DNA from: Bradyrhizobium manausense
GTDB lineage: Bacteria; Pseudomonadota; Alphaproteobacteria; Rhizobiales; Xanthobacteraceae
Direction of reading: 5' to 3'
DNA: 64,000 bases
Assembly: GCF_018130615.1 (NCBI RefSeq)
Contig: NZ_JAFCKB010000003.1
Location: 186,001 to 250,000, forward strand
The notes beneath the pieces are model-generated. The model saw only the letters and a program-made list of their open reading frames with translations. It searched no databases and was not told the origin of the DNA. The position numbers were made by a program, and so were the translations under genes. Shown in pieces: positions 43,025 through 52,008 of the stretch (position 1 is the stretch's first letter; every line of letters begins with the position of its first letter).

Positions 43025-43303
43025 CCAGCGACGCCAGTGACGGTGGCCATAACCCCACGGGCGCGGGCCGTAGAAGCGTCGCGGGCCGCCATAATAGCCG
43101 TAGGCGCCGTAATAGTTCGGACGCCACCAGCAGCGACCCCAGGCGTTGCAGACCATCCGCACCTGGTCGACATTCGCCGCCGGGCCGCTTGCGACCTTGT
43201 CGGCTTGCGGAATGCCGTTCGGCATCGCAGCGAGCGCTTGCCCCGACGCCAGCGCCGCGCTGCCCAGCGCCGCCAGACCAAGAACAGCAAATTTGAGTGT
43301 CAT
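43022..43303 (-). CDS. Small secreted protein with aromatic, glycine- and tyrosine-rich tail
   Basis: The 93-residue product has a signal peptide (VLGLAALGSAALASGQALA) and a mature part with CNAWGRCWWRPNYYGAYGYY and a tail rich in G, Y, R and W. It resembles the small GCG_CRPN-type exported proteins common in Bradyrhizobium, whose role is unknown. GGGAGATCGCG precedes the start on the minus strand. Confidence 0.78.
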   Translation of the reverse strand: MTLKFAVLGLAALGSAALASGQALAAMPNGIPQADKVASGPAANVDQVRMVCNAWGRCWWRPNYYGAYGYYGGPRRFYGPRPWGYGHRHWRRW

Positions 43304-43418
43304 CGCGATCTCCCTCGTTGGTGGCGGGAGAACTTTCAGCAGATCGATTGGTTGCTACCGCAGCGCGGGGCCGCGAGGAATTTAATCTTCGTGAACGAAG
43401 GTTCAGCTTATGACGCCG

Positions 43419-44234
43419 TCACGTCCCCCTGAACTGCGGCTTGCGCTTTTCCATGAAGGCCTGCCGGCCCTCGCGAAAATCGGCGCTGTCCATGCAGGCC
43501 GTGCCGATCGCCTTGATCGCATCCATGTCGCGTTTGCTTTCGTCTTTCAGGACCTCCGCGATGGTGATCTTGGCGGCCTTGATCGCGAGCGGCGCGTTCT
43601 GCGAAATTGTCGTGGCGATCGCCATGGTCTCGCCCCAGAGCTGGTCGTCCGGGATCACGCGTTCGACGAGACCAATGCGCAGCGCCTCGGTGGAATCGAT
43701 GCGCATGCCCGTGTACATCAGAAGCCGCGCCCAGGACGGCCCGACCAGCGATACCAGATGCTTCAAGCCGTCATAGCCATAGGCGATGCCGAGTTTTGCC
43801 GCGGGAATGCCGAACTGGCTGTCATGCGCGGCGATGCGGATGTCGGCGAGCATCGCGACCTGCATGCCGCCGCCGAGGCAAAAACCCTGGATGCAGGCAA
43901 TGGTCGGCTTCGGGTAATTGGCGAGCAGTGCACGTTGGGCGGCGCTTCGCTTGCTATATTCCTCTGACGCTGCTGCGTTGTGGCGGGTCTCCTCGAACTG
44001 GCTGATGTCGGCGCCGGACACGAACGCCTTGCCGCCGGCGCCGCGCAGGATCACGACGCGCACGGAATCGTCGTCGCGCAAGGCTGTCAGCGCCGCGCCG
44101 AATCCCTCCCACATCTCCAGCGACATCGCGTTGCGCTTGTCTGGATTGTTGAAGGTGATCACGCCAACGCCGTCGGTGATCTGTTTGAGGATCTTGCCGT
44201 CGGCGTAGGGAGTTTCATTGGAGAGATCAGGCAT
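43419..44234 (-). CDS. Enoyl-CoA hydratase/isomerase family protein
   Basis: The 271-residue crotonase-fold protein would hydrate trans-2-enoyl-CoA or a related thioester. The oxyanion hole is formed by GKAFVSGADISQF and GFCLGGGMQVAMLADIRI. ATG 44234 gives a normal length; the frame is open to 44294. The ribosome site is weak (AGCGAG). The gene stands alone, so fatty acid oxidation or degradation of an aromatic acid are both possible. Confidence 0.87.
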   Translation of the reverse strand: MPDLSNETPYADGKILKQITDGVGVITFNNPDKRNAMSLEMWEGFGAALTALRDDDSVRVVILRGAGGKAFVSGADISQFEETRHNAAASEEYSKRSAAQRALLANYPKPTIACIQGFCLGGGMQVAMLADIRIAAHDSQFGIPAAKLGIAYGYDGLKHLVSLVGPSWARLLMYTGMRIDSTEALRIGLVERVIPDDQLWGETMAIATTISQNAPLAIKAAKITIAEVLKDESKRDMDAIKAIGTACMDSADFREGRQAFMEKRKPQFRGT

Positions 44235-44343
44235 TGCGCGCTCGCTTGTCGTCAGCCGAGGCGCAATGTGCGACCGGGTCGGGGCCCGGGTCAACCGCGG
44301 CAGCGGATGCGGCTTTGCATCCGCCCGTGCCGCGATTGCATGC

Positions 44344-45714
44344 CTACTGCGCCATGTGCGCGGTCAGCGGGTGGCTGCCGGCATTGCTGAAGAACGCGGC
44401 CTCTTCGGCGGTCGCCTCCAGCAACTGCTCGTCCTGATTATAGACGTCGTTGCGGAACTGGATGGTCTGGTCCTTGGTCATCCAGGCCGTGAGATAGATC
44501 CAGGCCACCGGCACCTTCCTGGCCATGGGGATCTCGAGGTGCTGCCCGGTGGCGATCTCGGTGTCGATTGCGGCGCGGCTCCACTTCGGCTGGTCCTTGA
44601 GCAGCCAGGCGGCGAGATCGCGCACATTGTCGACGCGCGAGCATCCGTGGGAATCGAAACGGTAGTCGTCGCTGAACAGATTGCGCTGGTTGGTGTCGTG
44701 CATGTAGACCGAGTAGGAGTTCGGCATGTCGATCTTCACCGCGCCCAGCGCGTTGAACGTGCCGTTCTGCTGGCGCACGGTGAAGTTCGGCGTGTGCGCG
44801 CCCGACCAGTCGACCGAATGAGGATCGATCGGATTGTCGTGGGCATCGAGCACCTCCATGTGCATGCGCGACAGGTAGGTCGGATCCTTGCGCATGTGCG
44901 CCGAGATCTCGGTCTTGGCGATCGAGGAGGGGACCGTCCAGGTCGGGTTGAGCACGACGCCGGTGATTTGCGCTGTCAACGTCGGCGAGGGCTTTTCGGT
45001 CTTGCCGACAATGACGCGATAGCGCCGTACCACCACGTCGTTCTCGACCGCCTCGGCGAAGGCGGCAGGAATGTTGACCACGACATAGCGCTGGCCAAAG
45101 CTGAAATTGGTGTTCTCGAGCCGCTCGAGCGAGGCCTCCAGTTGCCGGATGCGCTTCTGCACCGTGACGTTCATGGCCGCGATCGTGCGTGGCGTCATCG
45201 TGCCCGTGGGCGCGAGACCGTGGCGGGCCTGGAAGCGTTTCACGCCATCGGCGAGATCCTGGTCGAATGGGCCGCTCGCCTTCTCGGCGGCGAGGTCACT
45301 GGTCAGGATCAGCCGCTTGCGCAGGAGGTTGTCATTGGCGCCCTGAACACCGAGTGCGAACTTGGCGTCTGCGGGGATCGTCGGCCAGCCGCCGCGCACG
45401 GCGATGTCGGAATAGCTCAGCGCCGCGTCCTTGATCCGCTGGGCGGTGGCCGCGTCATAAGTGGGCTCATGCGTCAGGGCGAGCGCCGCGGCCGAGCGGC
45501 TCTCGGCGGTCGACGCCGGTGCGGCGGCGGCTTTGGGGGCCGGGGCGTGAGCCGGGTTGGCGGCCGCAGGCACCGTGCCCGACGAAGCGGCAGGCGAGGT
45601 ATTGGGCGAAGTATTGGTCTTGGGGCCGGCCTGGCCCGTGGTCTCGGTCTGCGCCAACGCGGAGGCGCTGGCAAAGAGGCCCATGGCAATGATCACGGCA
45701 TGGCGTTTCGACAT
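44344..45714 (-). CDS. L,D-transpeptidase (YkuD domain, YcbB-like)
   Basis: The 456-residue protein has a signal peptide (AVIIAMGLFASASALAQ), an Ala/Pro-rich linker, a peptidoglycan-binding domain (LADGVKRFQARHGLAPTG, GTMTPRTIAAMNV) and a YkuD catalytic domain with the active-site segment YRFDSHGCSRVDNVRDLA, in which H and C are the catalytic pair. It forms 3-3 cross-links in peptidoglycan, which are abundant in Rhizobiales. The layout (long form with a PG_binding domain inside) is like E. coli YcbB/LdtD. GGGGAAAG precedes ATG 45714. Confidence 0.9.
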   Translation of the reverse strand: MSKRHAVIIAMGLFASASALAQTETTGQAGPKTNTSPNTSPAASSGTVPAAANPAHAPAPKAAAAPASTAESRSAAALALTHEPTYDAATAQRIKDAALSYSDIAVRGGWPTIPADAKFALGVQGANDNLLRKRLILTSDLAAEKASGPFDQDLADGVKRFQARHGLAPTGTMTPRTIAAMNVTVQKRIRQLEASLERLENTNFSFGQRYVVVNIPAAFAEAVENDVVVRRYRVIVGKTEKPSPTLTAQITGVVLNPTWTVPSSIAKTEISAHMRKDPTYLSRMHMEVLDAHDNPIDPHSVDWSGAHTPNFTVRQQNGTFNALGAVKIDMPNSYSVYMHDTNQRNLFSDDYRFDSHGCSRVDNVRDLAAWLLKDQPKWSRAAIDTEIATGQHLEIPMARKVPVAWIYLTAWMTKDQTIQFRNDVYNQDEQLLEATAEEAAFFSNAGSHPLTAHMAQ

Positions 45715-46121
45715 CTGTCTGGCTTTCCCCATGAGGACGAGGCCCGCAACGGGCGCTCGCATCGGCACATCCCGGCCGCCCTCGCGGCACGCGCCGATTC
45801 GCTGAAATCGGCGTCGACGCTAGGGCATCGGGGTTGCGGTCCCATTAAGCGCGGTACATCAAGCCCCCACGCATCCTGCGCCGAGGCTCTCGATTAGGTC
45901 GCAGCAAGGTGGGAACGGGTTCGCGAAAACCGCGGGCAATGGCAGCCGTATGCCAGCAAAACCGCAAGGAAAAGGGGCGGCCAGGCCGCCCCGCAAAGCC
46001 AGGACCGCGCGCGGATGGCGCGCAGGCCACATCGAATCCGTCAAGTCTCGTCCAATCCGGCCGCGCCCCCGCGACGCGGCGGATTGAACAATCGGCCGTG
46101 AAGACCGGACCGCCGACCGGA
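45715..46121. other. 407-nt intergenic region
   Basis: The region between the transpeptidase start and the XRE stop has no convincing gene. Its right part holds the terminator listed at 45967-45992. The left part should carry the transpeptidase promoter, but I see no clear consensus. CGCCGATTCGCTGAAATCGGCG at 45788-45809 is a further short inverted repeat. Confidence 0.5.
45967..45992 (-). terminator. Terminator of the LysR-XRE unit
   Basis: GGGGCGGCCAGGCCGCCCC forms a strong GC-rich hairpin; read on the minus strand it is followed by TTTTCC. It lies about 130 nt past the XRE stop. Confidence 0.65.
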
Positions 46122-46526
46122 TCAGCTTTCGTTCGCTGCGATCGATTCCATCAGCGAAACGAGCTGACGTTGCACCGTCTGATCCTTGATCTTGCTGTAG
46201 GCGCGCAGCAGGCGGAGGCTGAAAGCCGAATCCAGGAACAGGAGGCTTTCGACTTCGCGGGCCTTGTTGTCGCCGTCATAGAAGAAGGTCACCGGCACAT
46301 CGAGGGCGGAGGCGATCTGCTGAAGCCGAGCGGCGCCGACACGATTGACGCCCTTCTCGTATTTCTGGACCTGCTGGAAGCTGACGCCGAGCTTTTCGCC
46401 GAGCTCAGCCTGCGAGATCTTCATCTCGACGCGCCGCAGACGGATCCGTTTGCCAAGCTCAATGTCCGGCTTGCCGGCACTGCGCTGCTTCATCCTTTTC
46501 GCCGCTGCTTTCATCTCTGTTTTCAC
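46122..46526 (-). CDS. XRE-family helix-turn-helix regulator
   Basis: The 134-residue protein has a Cro/CI-type helix-turn-helix at about residues 24-78 (LGKRIRLRRVEMKISQAELG, QQVQKYEKGVNRVG) and an acidic C-terminal helix region. Similar single-domain regulators are frequent in Bradyrhizobium. Its ATG overlaps the stop of the upstream LysR gene (46523-46526), so the two regulators are made from one transcript. A later start (residue 5 or 12) is possible. Target genes are unknown. Confidence 0.85.
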   Translation of the reverse strand: MKTEMKAAAKRMKQRSAGKPDIELGKRIRLRRVEMKISQAELGEKLGVSFQQVQKYEKGVNRVGAARLQQIASALDVPVTFFYDGDNKAREVESLLFLDSAFSLRLLRAYSKIKDQTVQRQLVSLMESIAANES

Positions 46527-47572
46527 CTTTGTTCTTCGGTTGAAAATCCCCCGAAGAGCTGGGTCAGGGGTTCGCCCATATACGACTCCTTGAACTCGTG
46601 CGGATGCACGAACTCCTCCTTAAACCACGGGAAGCGAGCTGGATTGAAAGCCTCGATCAGCCAGTCAATCATGTGCCGCACGCGCGGAATCCGGCCGCTA
46701 CCGGGATGGTAGGACAACCAGATATCCAGCGGTCGGTTCAACTCGACCTCCAGTGGAATCAACTTCCCGCCAAGCGCGATGGCATAGCTCGGGAATACGC
46801 CGATGCCGGCGCCATTCGCGACCGCCCAGTAATTGGCGCTCGAGACGTTGGTCTTCATGACCAGAAGGTCACGCTCCGGAACGCCCGGGAAGAAGCTCTC
46901 AAATGATTCCTTGGCGGCGATCTGATCGGCGAACTGCAGCACCAGGCGGTGCTTGATCAATTCCGCTGCCGAGCGCGGCGCGCCATGTTTCTCGACGTAA
47001 CTCTTGGAGGCCCAGAACATCAGGTGCATGCGGCCGAGCCGCACCAGCTTGACGTCGAGCGCCGAAGGCCGCGCCAGATGGATGGCGACGTCGGCCTCGT
47101 GGCGGGAGACGTCGGCCGAGCGCATCGCGCAGTGCAAATCGACCAGGATTTTCGGATAGGCCTGCTGGAATTCCACCAGTCGCGGAGCGAGCCAGAACGT
47201 GCCCAATCCCTCGGTGACGGCGACGCGGACTTCGCCGGTAAGCGCGTTGCCCGTCGAATCGCTGGTGCGCAATACGTCGAAGGCGGCCGCCTCCATGCGC
47301 TCGACGGCGGAGACCACCAGCGCGCCTTCATCAGTGAGATGGGTGCCGTGGACGTCGCGCGTGAACAGAGTGGTGCCGGTCTGGCGCTCGAAATCGTCGA
47401 TTCGGCGGCGAACGGCGTTGATCGACAGCGACAGGCGTTCGGCCGCCGAGCGGAAACTTCCGCATCGAACGACTTCCAAGAATATGCGGGCCGCATCCCA
47501 ATCGGAGAGGCCGCTGATGTTTGTCTTTAGGCGTTCCTCCTGCGGAACGCCCCTTTCCGCCAAGGAGTGCAT
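46523..47572 (-). CDS. LysR-type transcriptional regulator
   Basis: The 349-residue protein has an N-terminal helix-turn-helix (WDAARIFLEVVRCGSFRSAA, SINAVRRRIDDFE) and an effector domain from about residue 105. It has a C-terminal tail about 40 residues longer than common LysR proteins. AAGGGA lies 5 nt before ATG 47572. Its stop overlaps the XRE start by 4 nt. The 470-nt region upstream is the likely operator, but no divergent target gene is close. Confidence 0.86.
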   Translation of the reverse strand: MHSLAERGVPQEERLKTNISGLSDWDAARIFLEVVRCGSFRSAAERLSLSINAVRRRIDDFERQTGTTLFTRDVHGTHLTDEGALVVSAVERMEAAAFDVLRTSDSTGNALTGEVRVAVTEGLGTFWLAPRLVEFQQAYPKILVDLHCAMRSADVSRHEADVAIHLARPSALDVKLVRLGRMHLMFWASKSYVEKHGAPRSAAELIKHRLVLQFADQIAAKESFESFFPGVPERDLLVMKTNVSSANYWAVANGAGIGVFPSYAIALGGKLIPLEVELNRPLDIWLSYHPGSGRIPRVRHMIDWLIEAFNPARFPWFKEEFVHPHEFKESYMGEPLTQLFGGFSTEEQR

Positions 47573-48043
47573 ACAAGTCCCTTCGGACCGCTAAACTGGC
47601 AGAATCTAGCGCAAACCACAACCACGACGGGTTGGGGAGCGGTGAGTTTTGAACGCCATACTTACCGCGCCCGAAGTGGTATTGGAGTGTGTTTGCGGTT
47701 GGGAATCGGGCTGATTTTTGCCCGGAAGAGGGGTAGACGTGCGTTCCGTTGCGAGCCTCGAAATGGCTGCGGGATTGCCGGGTCCATGTAGACCGGAGGG
47801 TGGCGCGCGAAATGTCGTGCGCTCTCGTGCGATGGATCCGTCGCGCTGGCTCAAGCGTTTCCCCTCAGAACGTTCCGATTTGCGCCGCCGGACGATGCCG
47901 TCCGGAACCGGGGTTTCGACGCGGAAACACATTGAAATCGTCTTCGAGGGCACGGATTCCTCATGCTATCCTTGGCTCACTTTGGGGGCCCAGGGGATTG
48001 TTCCAAGCACGTCTCGCAGGCCGAACTAACGGAAAGAACGCCG
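47573..48043. other. 471-nt intergenic region upstream of the LysR gene
   Basis: I find no supported gene here. GC content and wording look lower and less coding-like than the flanks. It should contain promoters for the LysR gene and for the small gene at 48044. An inverted repeat CGGACGATGCCGTCCG lies near 47890-47905. Short open frames lack ribosome sites and family features. Confidence 0.5.
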
Positions 48044-48310
48044 GTGTCGCATCCAGACGAACAATTGCAGTCGGTGCTCGAGACGCTCGAGGAGTGCCGC
48101 AAGGTTCTCAACGAGAGCAACAACCGCGAGTCGGCTGAGCTGCTCTCGATCGTCATCCTCGATGTCAGGATGAAGCTCAAAGGTATCGACAGTGCCGACC
48201 TCAAGGCGCTGTGCGACGAAATGCTGCGGAGCGCTGCCAGCGAACCGCTGCCCCCTTCCAAGCAGACGCAGGACCAGCCCCGGCGTCCGCTGCTCCGCGT
48301 GGTGAAGTAG
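48044..48310 (+). CDS. Small hypothetical helical protein
   Basis: The 88-residue product from GTG 48044 is acidic and mostly helical (LQSVLETLEECRKVLNESNN), with a basic, proline-rich end. GGAAAG lies 7 nt before the start. A longer frame from 47963 exists, but that part has no coding character. I do not recognise a family. It has two cysteines and no signal peptide. Confidence 0.6.
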   Translation: MSHPDEQLQSVLETLEECRKVLNESNNRESAELLSIVILDVRMKLKGIDSADLKALCDEMLRSAASEPLPPSKQTQDQPRRPLLRVVK

Positions 48311-48518
48311 CCGCGCCGCCGAAGCTCGCTTTTTGACGAGTTTTGTGCGCGTCCCGATGCCGCATCTGTGATCGCAGACGGCATCGGGAGGAGCCCTGGT
48401 TTGATCGCGCCTCTGTTGCGCATTCTCCGGCATCGGCTACATCTGAGCCGGTTCGGCTCCGGTCCCGTGCGCGCTCCCCGCGTCCAGCCCGAGGGCCCGG
48501 GATGGCTCCGACTGCATC

Positions 48519-49250
48519 ATGCAAAATGTTTCGATCACGGCGGCGCTGATTGCCGGCCTCGTCAGCTTCCTCTCCCCGTGCGTTCTGCCCCTGGTTCCGC
48601 CCTATCTGATCTATCTCACCGGCGCCACGATCGAGCATGTCGAGAGCGACGAGCCGGCCTCGGCCTCCAAGCGTGCCATCATGATGGCGGCGTTGCTGTT
48701 CGTGCTCGGCTTCTCCACGGTGTTCGTGGCGCTCGGCGCCAGCGCCTCGCTGGTCGGCGGGCTGATCCGCGCCTGGTCGGCAGAGCTGTCGATCCTCGCC
48801 GGCATCGTCATCATCGTCATGGGCCTGCACTTCCTCGGCTTGACCCGCATCGGCCTTTTGATGCGCGAGGGCCGGCTGCCGATCCCCAAGCCGGTCGGCC
48901 TTTGGGGCGCCTACATCATGGGCCTCGCCTTCGCCTTCGGCTGGACGCCCTGCATCGGCCCGATCCTCGCCGCGATCCTCTCGATCGCCGCGGCCGAGGC
49001 AACGGTGACGAAGGGGGCGGGCCTGCTCGCGGTCTATTCCGCCGGCCTCGGCATTCCCTTCCTGATCGCGGCGTTGATGGTCGAGCAGTTCTCGACGCTG
49101 TTCGCACGCATGAAGGGCCACCTCGTCAATGTCGAGCGGGCCATGGGCGTGTTGATGGTGATCACCGGCATCGGCTTTCTGACCGGCGCGGTCTCCAATG
49201 TCAGCATCTGGCTGCTCGAGACGTTCCCGGCGCTGCAGACGATCGGCTAA
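48519..49250 (+). CDS. ccdA: CcdA, cytochrome c biogenesis thiol-disulfide membrane protein
   Basis: CcdA carries reducing power from cytoplasmic thioredoxin across the inner membrane for haem attachment to c-type cytochromes. The 243-residue protein has six membrane segments and the paired redox cysteines in SFLSPCVLPLVPPY and GWTPCIGPIL. Such a function would serve FixO and FixP, though the gene is 24 kb away from them. No clear ribosome site precedes ATG 48519; the upstream stretch is GC-rich. Confidence 0.9.
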   Translation: MQNVSITAALIAGLVSFLSPCVLPLVPPYLIYLTGATIEHVESDEPASASKRAIMMAALLFVLGFSTVFVALGASASLVGGLIRAWSAELSILAGIVIIVMGLHFLGLTRIGLLMREGRLPIPKPVGLWGAYIMGLAFAFGWTPCIGPILAAILSIAAAEATVTKGAGLLAVYSAGLGIPFLIAALMVEQFSTLFARMKGHLVNVERAMGVLMVITGIGFLTGAVSNVSIWLLETFPALQTIG

Positions 49251-49476
49251 CAGGGAGGTTTGCGGTGCCCTGGGAGACTGCCCCGAGAGCCGTCGAACTC
49301 AGGATTCGATCGCGCAAAGCAGCATTTGAACCTGCAACGACTTGCCGACCAAGCTGAGAAAAGGTGCCGGCGTCAATGTCGGCTTGTGGCCCCTAGGGCG
49401 ACCCGCCTCCGTACCCAAATGATGTCCCTCTGCGGCGACAACTGCGGACACGACGAGCTTCGATGATGTCTCCCCT

Positions 49477-50985
49477 TCACCGCGTTTCGTCCAGTGCGCA
49501 GATCACCGTGCAGACCACGCCCCGCGGGAGGAAGTCGACGGTCGCCTCGCCGCCGAGCTGGTCGCGCGCGCTGCGCTCGATCAGGCGCGAGCCGAAGCCG
49601 CGCTGCACCGGCGCCGTCACCAATGGGCCGCCGAGCTCGGTCCAGATCAGCCGCAATCGCGGCTTCGGTGCGTCGGAGATGACTTCCCAGTCCAGCGTCA
49701 CCCGGCCGGTCTCGTTGGACAGTGCGCCGTATTTCGCGGCGTTGGTGGCGATCTCGTGCACGATCATCGACAGCACGACCGCAAGCCGCGGCGACAGCGG
49801 CACGGCGGGGCCGGCCATCCGGATGCGATCGGGATTTGCGAGCCGGAACGGCTGGAGCGCGCGTGCGATCACGTCCCTCAGCTCCGAGCCTGTCCACTTC
49901 TCCTGGCTGAGGAGATTATGCGCTTGGGCCAGCGCACCGAGGCGTCCCTCGAACTTCGTTCGCTCGTCGCGGCTAGCGCTGCGGAAGGTCTGCACCGCGA
50001 TCGCCTGCATCAGTGCCAGCGTGTTCTTGACGCGGTGGTTGAGCTCCTCGATCAGAAGATTGTGCAGCATCTCGCCGCGCGCGATCGTCGTTGCCATCCT
50101 GACCGCAAAGGTGAGGCCGATCAGCAGCAGCACGCCGCCGATCAGGCTGGTGATCGCGATGTTGCGCCAGAGCGGTGCGATCAGCGAGCTCTCGGTGACG
50201 CCGGCAGCGACGGTCCAGCCGGTCAATCGCGATCGCGTATAGGCCGAAGCAAGCGGAATGCCGTCGAGCGACACGCTCGACAGAGCCGCCTCGGGCGAGC
50301 GGAACATGGCTTCAAAGAGTGATGGCGAAGCCTGCTTGCCGAAAGTCTCACCTGGGTTAGGCGCGCGCGCGAACACAATGCCCTTGCTGTCCAGCAGCGA
50401 CACGGTCCAGTGCTCGTCCGGGCGCTGCCGCTCGATCAAGTGCTGGAAGATGTCGATCGGCGGGCTGAAGGAGAGCGCGTAGACCACCTCGCCGTCGCGC
50501 ATCACGGGGACCTCGACCGTGACGATCGGCCGCTTCTTGGTTGATCCGGTAAACAGATCGGAGAACTGTGGCGTCTTGCTCGCAAAGACCCGTTCGACGA
50601 TCTCGTGGTTGTTGCGTGGCGGCAGATTGGCGATGTCGGTCGTGACCGTCGAGAACAGCTGGCGCCCGGATTTGTCGGCCAGCAGCAGGACGCTGTCTTC
50701 GCCATATTGGCTGATGAAGCCGATCGCGAGACGTCGGAAACTGTCGAAGTCCCCGTTGCGCAAGGAGTCGCTCAGTGCGAGCACCTGCAAGCCACCCGTC
50801 ATCCGCTGCACTTCGGAATCGAGCACGAGGCGCATGCTTCGCACCGTTTCGAGCACCCGGCGAGTCGCGTCGCTGCGGTCCTGGCGATAGTTGGAATAAG
50901 CGAGGCCGACGGCAAAGACGATCAACGGCAACATCGTTCCCGTGACCAGGAGAGCGAGCCGGACCGGCAAAGTGAGCTTTGACAA
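49477..50985 (-). CDS. Membrane-bound HWE-type sensor histidine kinase
   Basis: The 502-residue kinase has an N-terminal membrane helix (LALLVTGTMLPLIVFAVGLA), a periplasmic sensor region of about 240 residues resembling a double Cache domain, a second membrane helix near residue 285, then the kinase. The phosphorylated histidine is in LLIEELNHRVKNTLALMQAI, and HEIATNAAKYGALS plus LDWEV and LIWTELGG carry the features that name the HWE class. Kinases of this class often feed the PhyR general-stress pathway in alphaproteobacteria, which is of interest because EcfG-like promoters lie nearby. No response regulator gene is adjacent. Confidence 0.87.
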   Translation of the reverse strand: MSKLTLPVRLALLVTGTMLPLIVFAVGLAYSNYRQDRSDATRRVLETVRSMRLVLDSEVQRMTGGLQVLALSDSLRNGDFDSFRRLAIGFISQYGEDSVLLLADKSGRQLFSTVTTDIANLPPRNNHEIVERVFASKTPQFSDLFTGSTKKRPIVTVEVPVMRDGEVVYALSFSPPIDIFQHLIERQRPDEHWTVSLLDSKGIVFARAPNPGETFGKQASPSLFEAMFRSPEAALSSVSLDGIPLASAYTRSRLTGWTVAAGVTESSLIAPLWRNIAITSLIGGVLLLIGLTFAVRMATTIARGEMLHNLLIEELNHRVKNTLALMQAIAVQTFRSASRDERTKFEGRLGALAQAHNLLSQEKWTGSELRDVIARALQPFRLANPDRIRMAGPAVPLSPRLAVVLSMIVHEIATNAAKYGALSNETGRVTLDWEVISDAPKPRLRLIWTELGGPLVTAPVQRGFGSRLIERSARDQLGGEATVDFLPRGVVCTVICALDETR

Positions 50986-51130
50986 ACGCGGGCGTCCCGG
51001 TTCCTGCGCAATTGCGCCGGATTATGATTTTGTCAAACCATACGGGCAGGACTTGCACCGCGCCACGATTTTGTGCCGCGGCGTAGATCAGGACAGGGAA
51101 TTTTGCGGTGCAGTTGTCGTTGCCGGCGCC

Positions 51131-51223
51131 TCAGCTCATGCTGATGGCGGTGAGCAGCAGGCAGACGGCATAGATGGCCGCGAGGCTCAGCCCGGCGATC
51201 CGGGCTTCTCGATGCGGTGTCAT
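51131..51223 (-). CDS. 30-residue membrane microprotein
   Basis: Translation from the minus-strand ATG at 51223 gives MTPHREARIAGLSLAAIYAV and then CLLLTAISMS, a short basic head followed by one membrane helix. CGGAG stands 7 nt before the start, an ideal ribosome site, and the stop is at 51131. No family is known to me. The upstream neighbour in the same direction is the DUF1236 gene. Confidence 0.55.
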   Translation of the reverse strand: MTPHREARIAGLSLAAIYAVCLLLTAISMS

Positions 51224-51277
51224 GGATCAACTCCGAGAGGGCGGCCGCCTTCCAGGTGGCCGCCCGTCCGCTATGCC

Positions 51278-51622
51278 TCAATCAACTTCCTGCACGACCG
51301 TCCGCGTGCCGGGATCCACCAGCATCACGCGCTCCCCGGAGTAGACGTAGCGATACTGCGTGAGCGACGGACCCCAATCGGCCGGGACCGCCTCGAGCTC
51401 GACTTCACTCGGAACCTTCGCGCCGACGATGATCTTCTCCTTGGTCGTCACCGGCCGCAGGTGATGCTCAGTGACATAGGATTTGATCCGCGTCCTGTAT
51501 TGCGGCTCGATTTGAATCGTCGCGGCGTGACCGGTTCCGGTCGTGGTCACCACGGTCGATTGCGCGAACGCGCCGGTCGAGATCATCACCACCGCCGCAG
51601 ACAGCAGGAACAGCTTTTTCAT
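51278..51622 (-). CDS. Secreted DUF1236 protein
   Basis: The 114-residue product has a signal peptide (KLFLLSAAVVMISTGAFAQ) and a DUF1236 domain: TKEKIIVGAKVPSEVELEAV, WGPSLTQYRYVYSGERVMLV and a final TRTVVQEVD. DUF1236 proteins are small periplasmic proteins common in Bradyrhizobium with no known activity. AGGAGGAC lies before ATG 51622; the longer frame to 51694 has no ribosome site. An EcfG-like promoter candidate lies 31 nt upstream. Confidence 0.83.
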   Translation of the reverse strand: MKKLFLLSAAVVMISTGAFAQSTVVTTTGTGHAATIQIEPQYRTRIKSYVTEHHLRPVTTKEKIIVGAKVPSEVELEAVPADWGPSLTQYRYVYSGERVMLVDPGTRTVVQEVD

Positions 51623-51652
51623 TTTGTCCTCCTCGGGAATAAGCGCTGCACC

Positions 51653-51677
51653 AACATTCCATGGAAGGTGACGTTCC
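51653..51677 (-). promoter_or_regulatory. EcfG-like promoter candidate for the DUF1236 gene
   Basis: GGAAC, 16 nt, then TGTT on the minus strand. The -10 element is one mismatch from CGTT and lies 31 nt before the start codon. Confidence 0.45.
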
Positions 51678-51687
51678 CTGCTCGCTA

Positions 51688-51713
51688 GGAACAAATTACT
51701 AGTTTTTCCCGTT
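51688..51713 (+). promoter_or_regulatory. EcfG-type promoter for the 77-residue secreted protein
   Basis: GGAAC is followed after 17 nt by CGTT, a full match to the general-stress consensus, 49 nt before ATG 51762. It is back to back with the minus-strand candidate at 51653-51677. Confidence 0.65.
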
Positions 51714-51761
51714 CATCCCTCGACCGGGCGCGGAACGTCCCGGACATTGGAGGAGGAGAGA

Positions 51762-51995
51762 ATGAAGCTGAGGATCGCAACCGCGGCAGTGATGATTGCT
51801 GCGTTTACCCTGCCGGCGTTCGCGGCCGACGAGTTCTACGTCGTGCAGGACGTCAAGACCAAGAAGTGCACCGTCGTCGACAAGAAGCCGATGGACGCGA
51901 GCATGACCGTCGTCAGTCCCTCAGGCGCGATCTACAAATCGCGCACCGAGGCTGAGAGCGGCATGAAGACCGTCAAGGTCTGCACGTCGAACTGA
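51762..51995 (+). CDS. Small secreted protein, conserved hypothetical
   Basis: The 77-residue product has a signal peptide (IATAAVMIAAFTLPAFA) and a short mature domain beginning ADEFYVVQDVKTKKCTVVDK, with two cysteines likely to form a disulfide. Similar proteins are frequent in Bradyrhizobium but have no assigned function. GGAGGAGAGA stands right before ATG 51762. A 26-residue membrane microprotein gene follows 13 nt later. Confidence 0.75.
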   Translation: MKLRIATAAVMIAAFTLPAFAADEFYVVQDVKTKKCTVVDKKPMDASMTVVSPSGAIYKSRTEAESGMKTVKVCTSN

Positions 51996-52008
51996 GGAGG
52001 ACGAGACA

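Noticed and set aside
44218-45897. 559-codon plus-strand frame opposite the L,D-transpeptidase
   Set aside because: The minus-strand protein has signal peptide and catalytic HGC motif; the plus frame has no features.
49251-49476. Possible small thioredoxin-like gene after ccdA
   Set aside because: The short frames there lack a CxxC motif in a thioredoxin context and any ribosome site; treated as intergenic.
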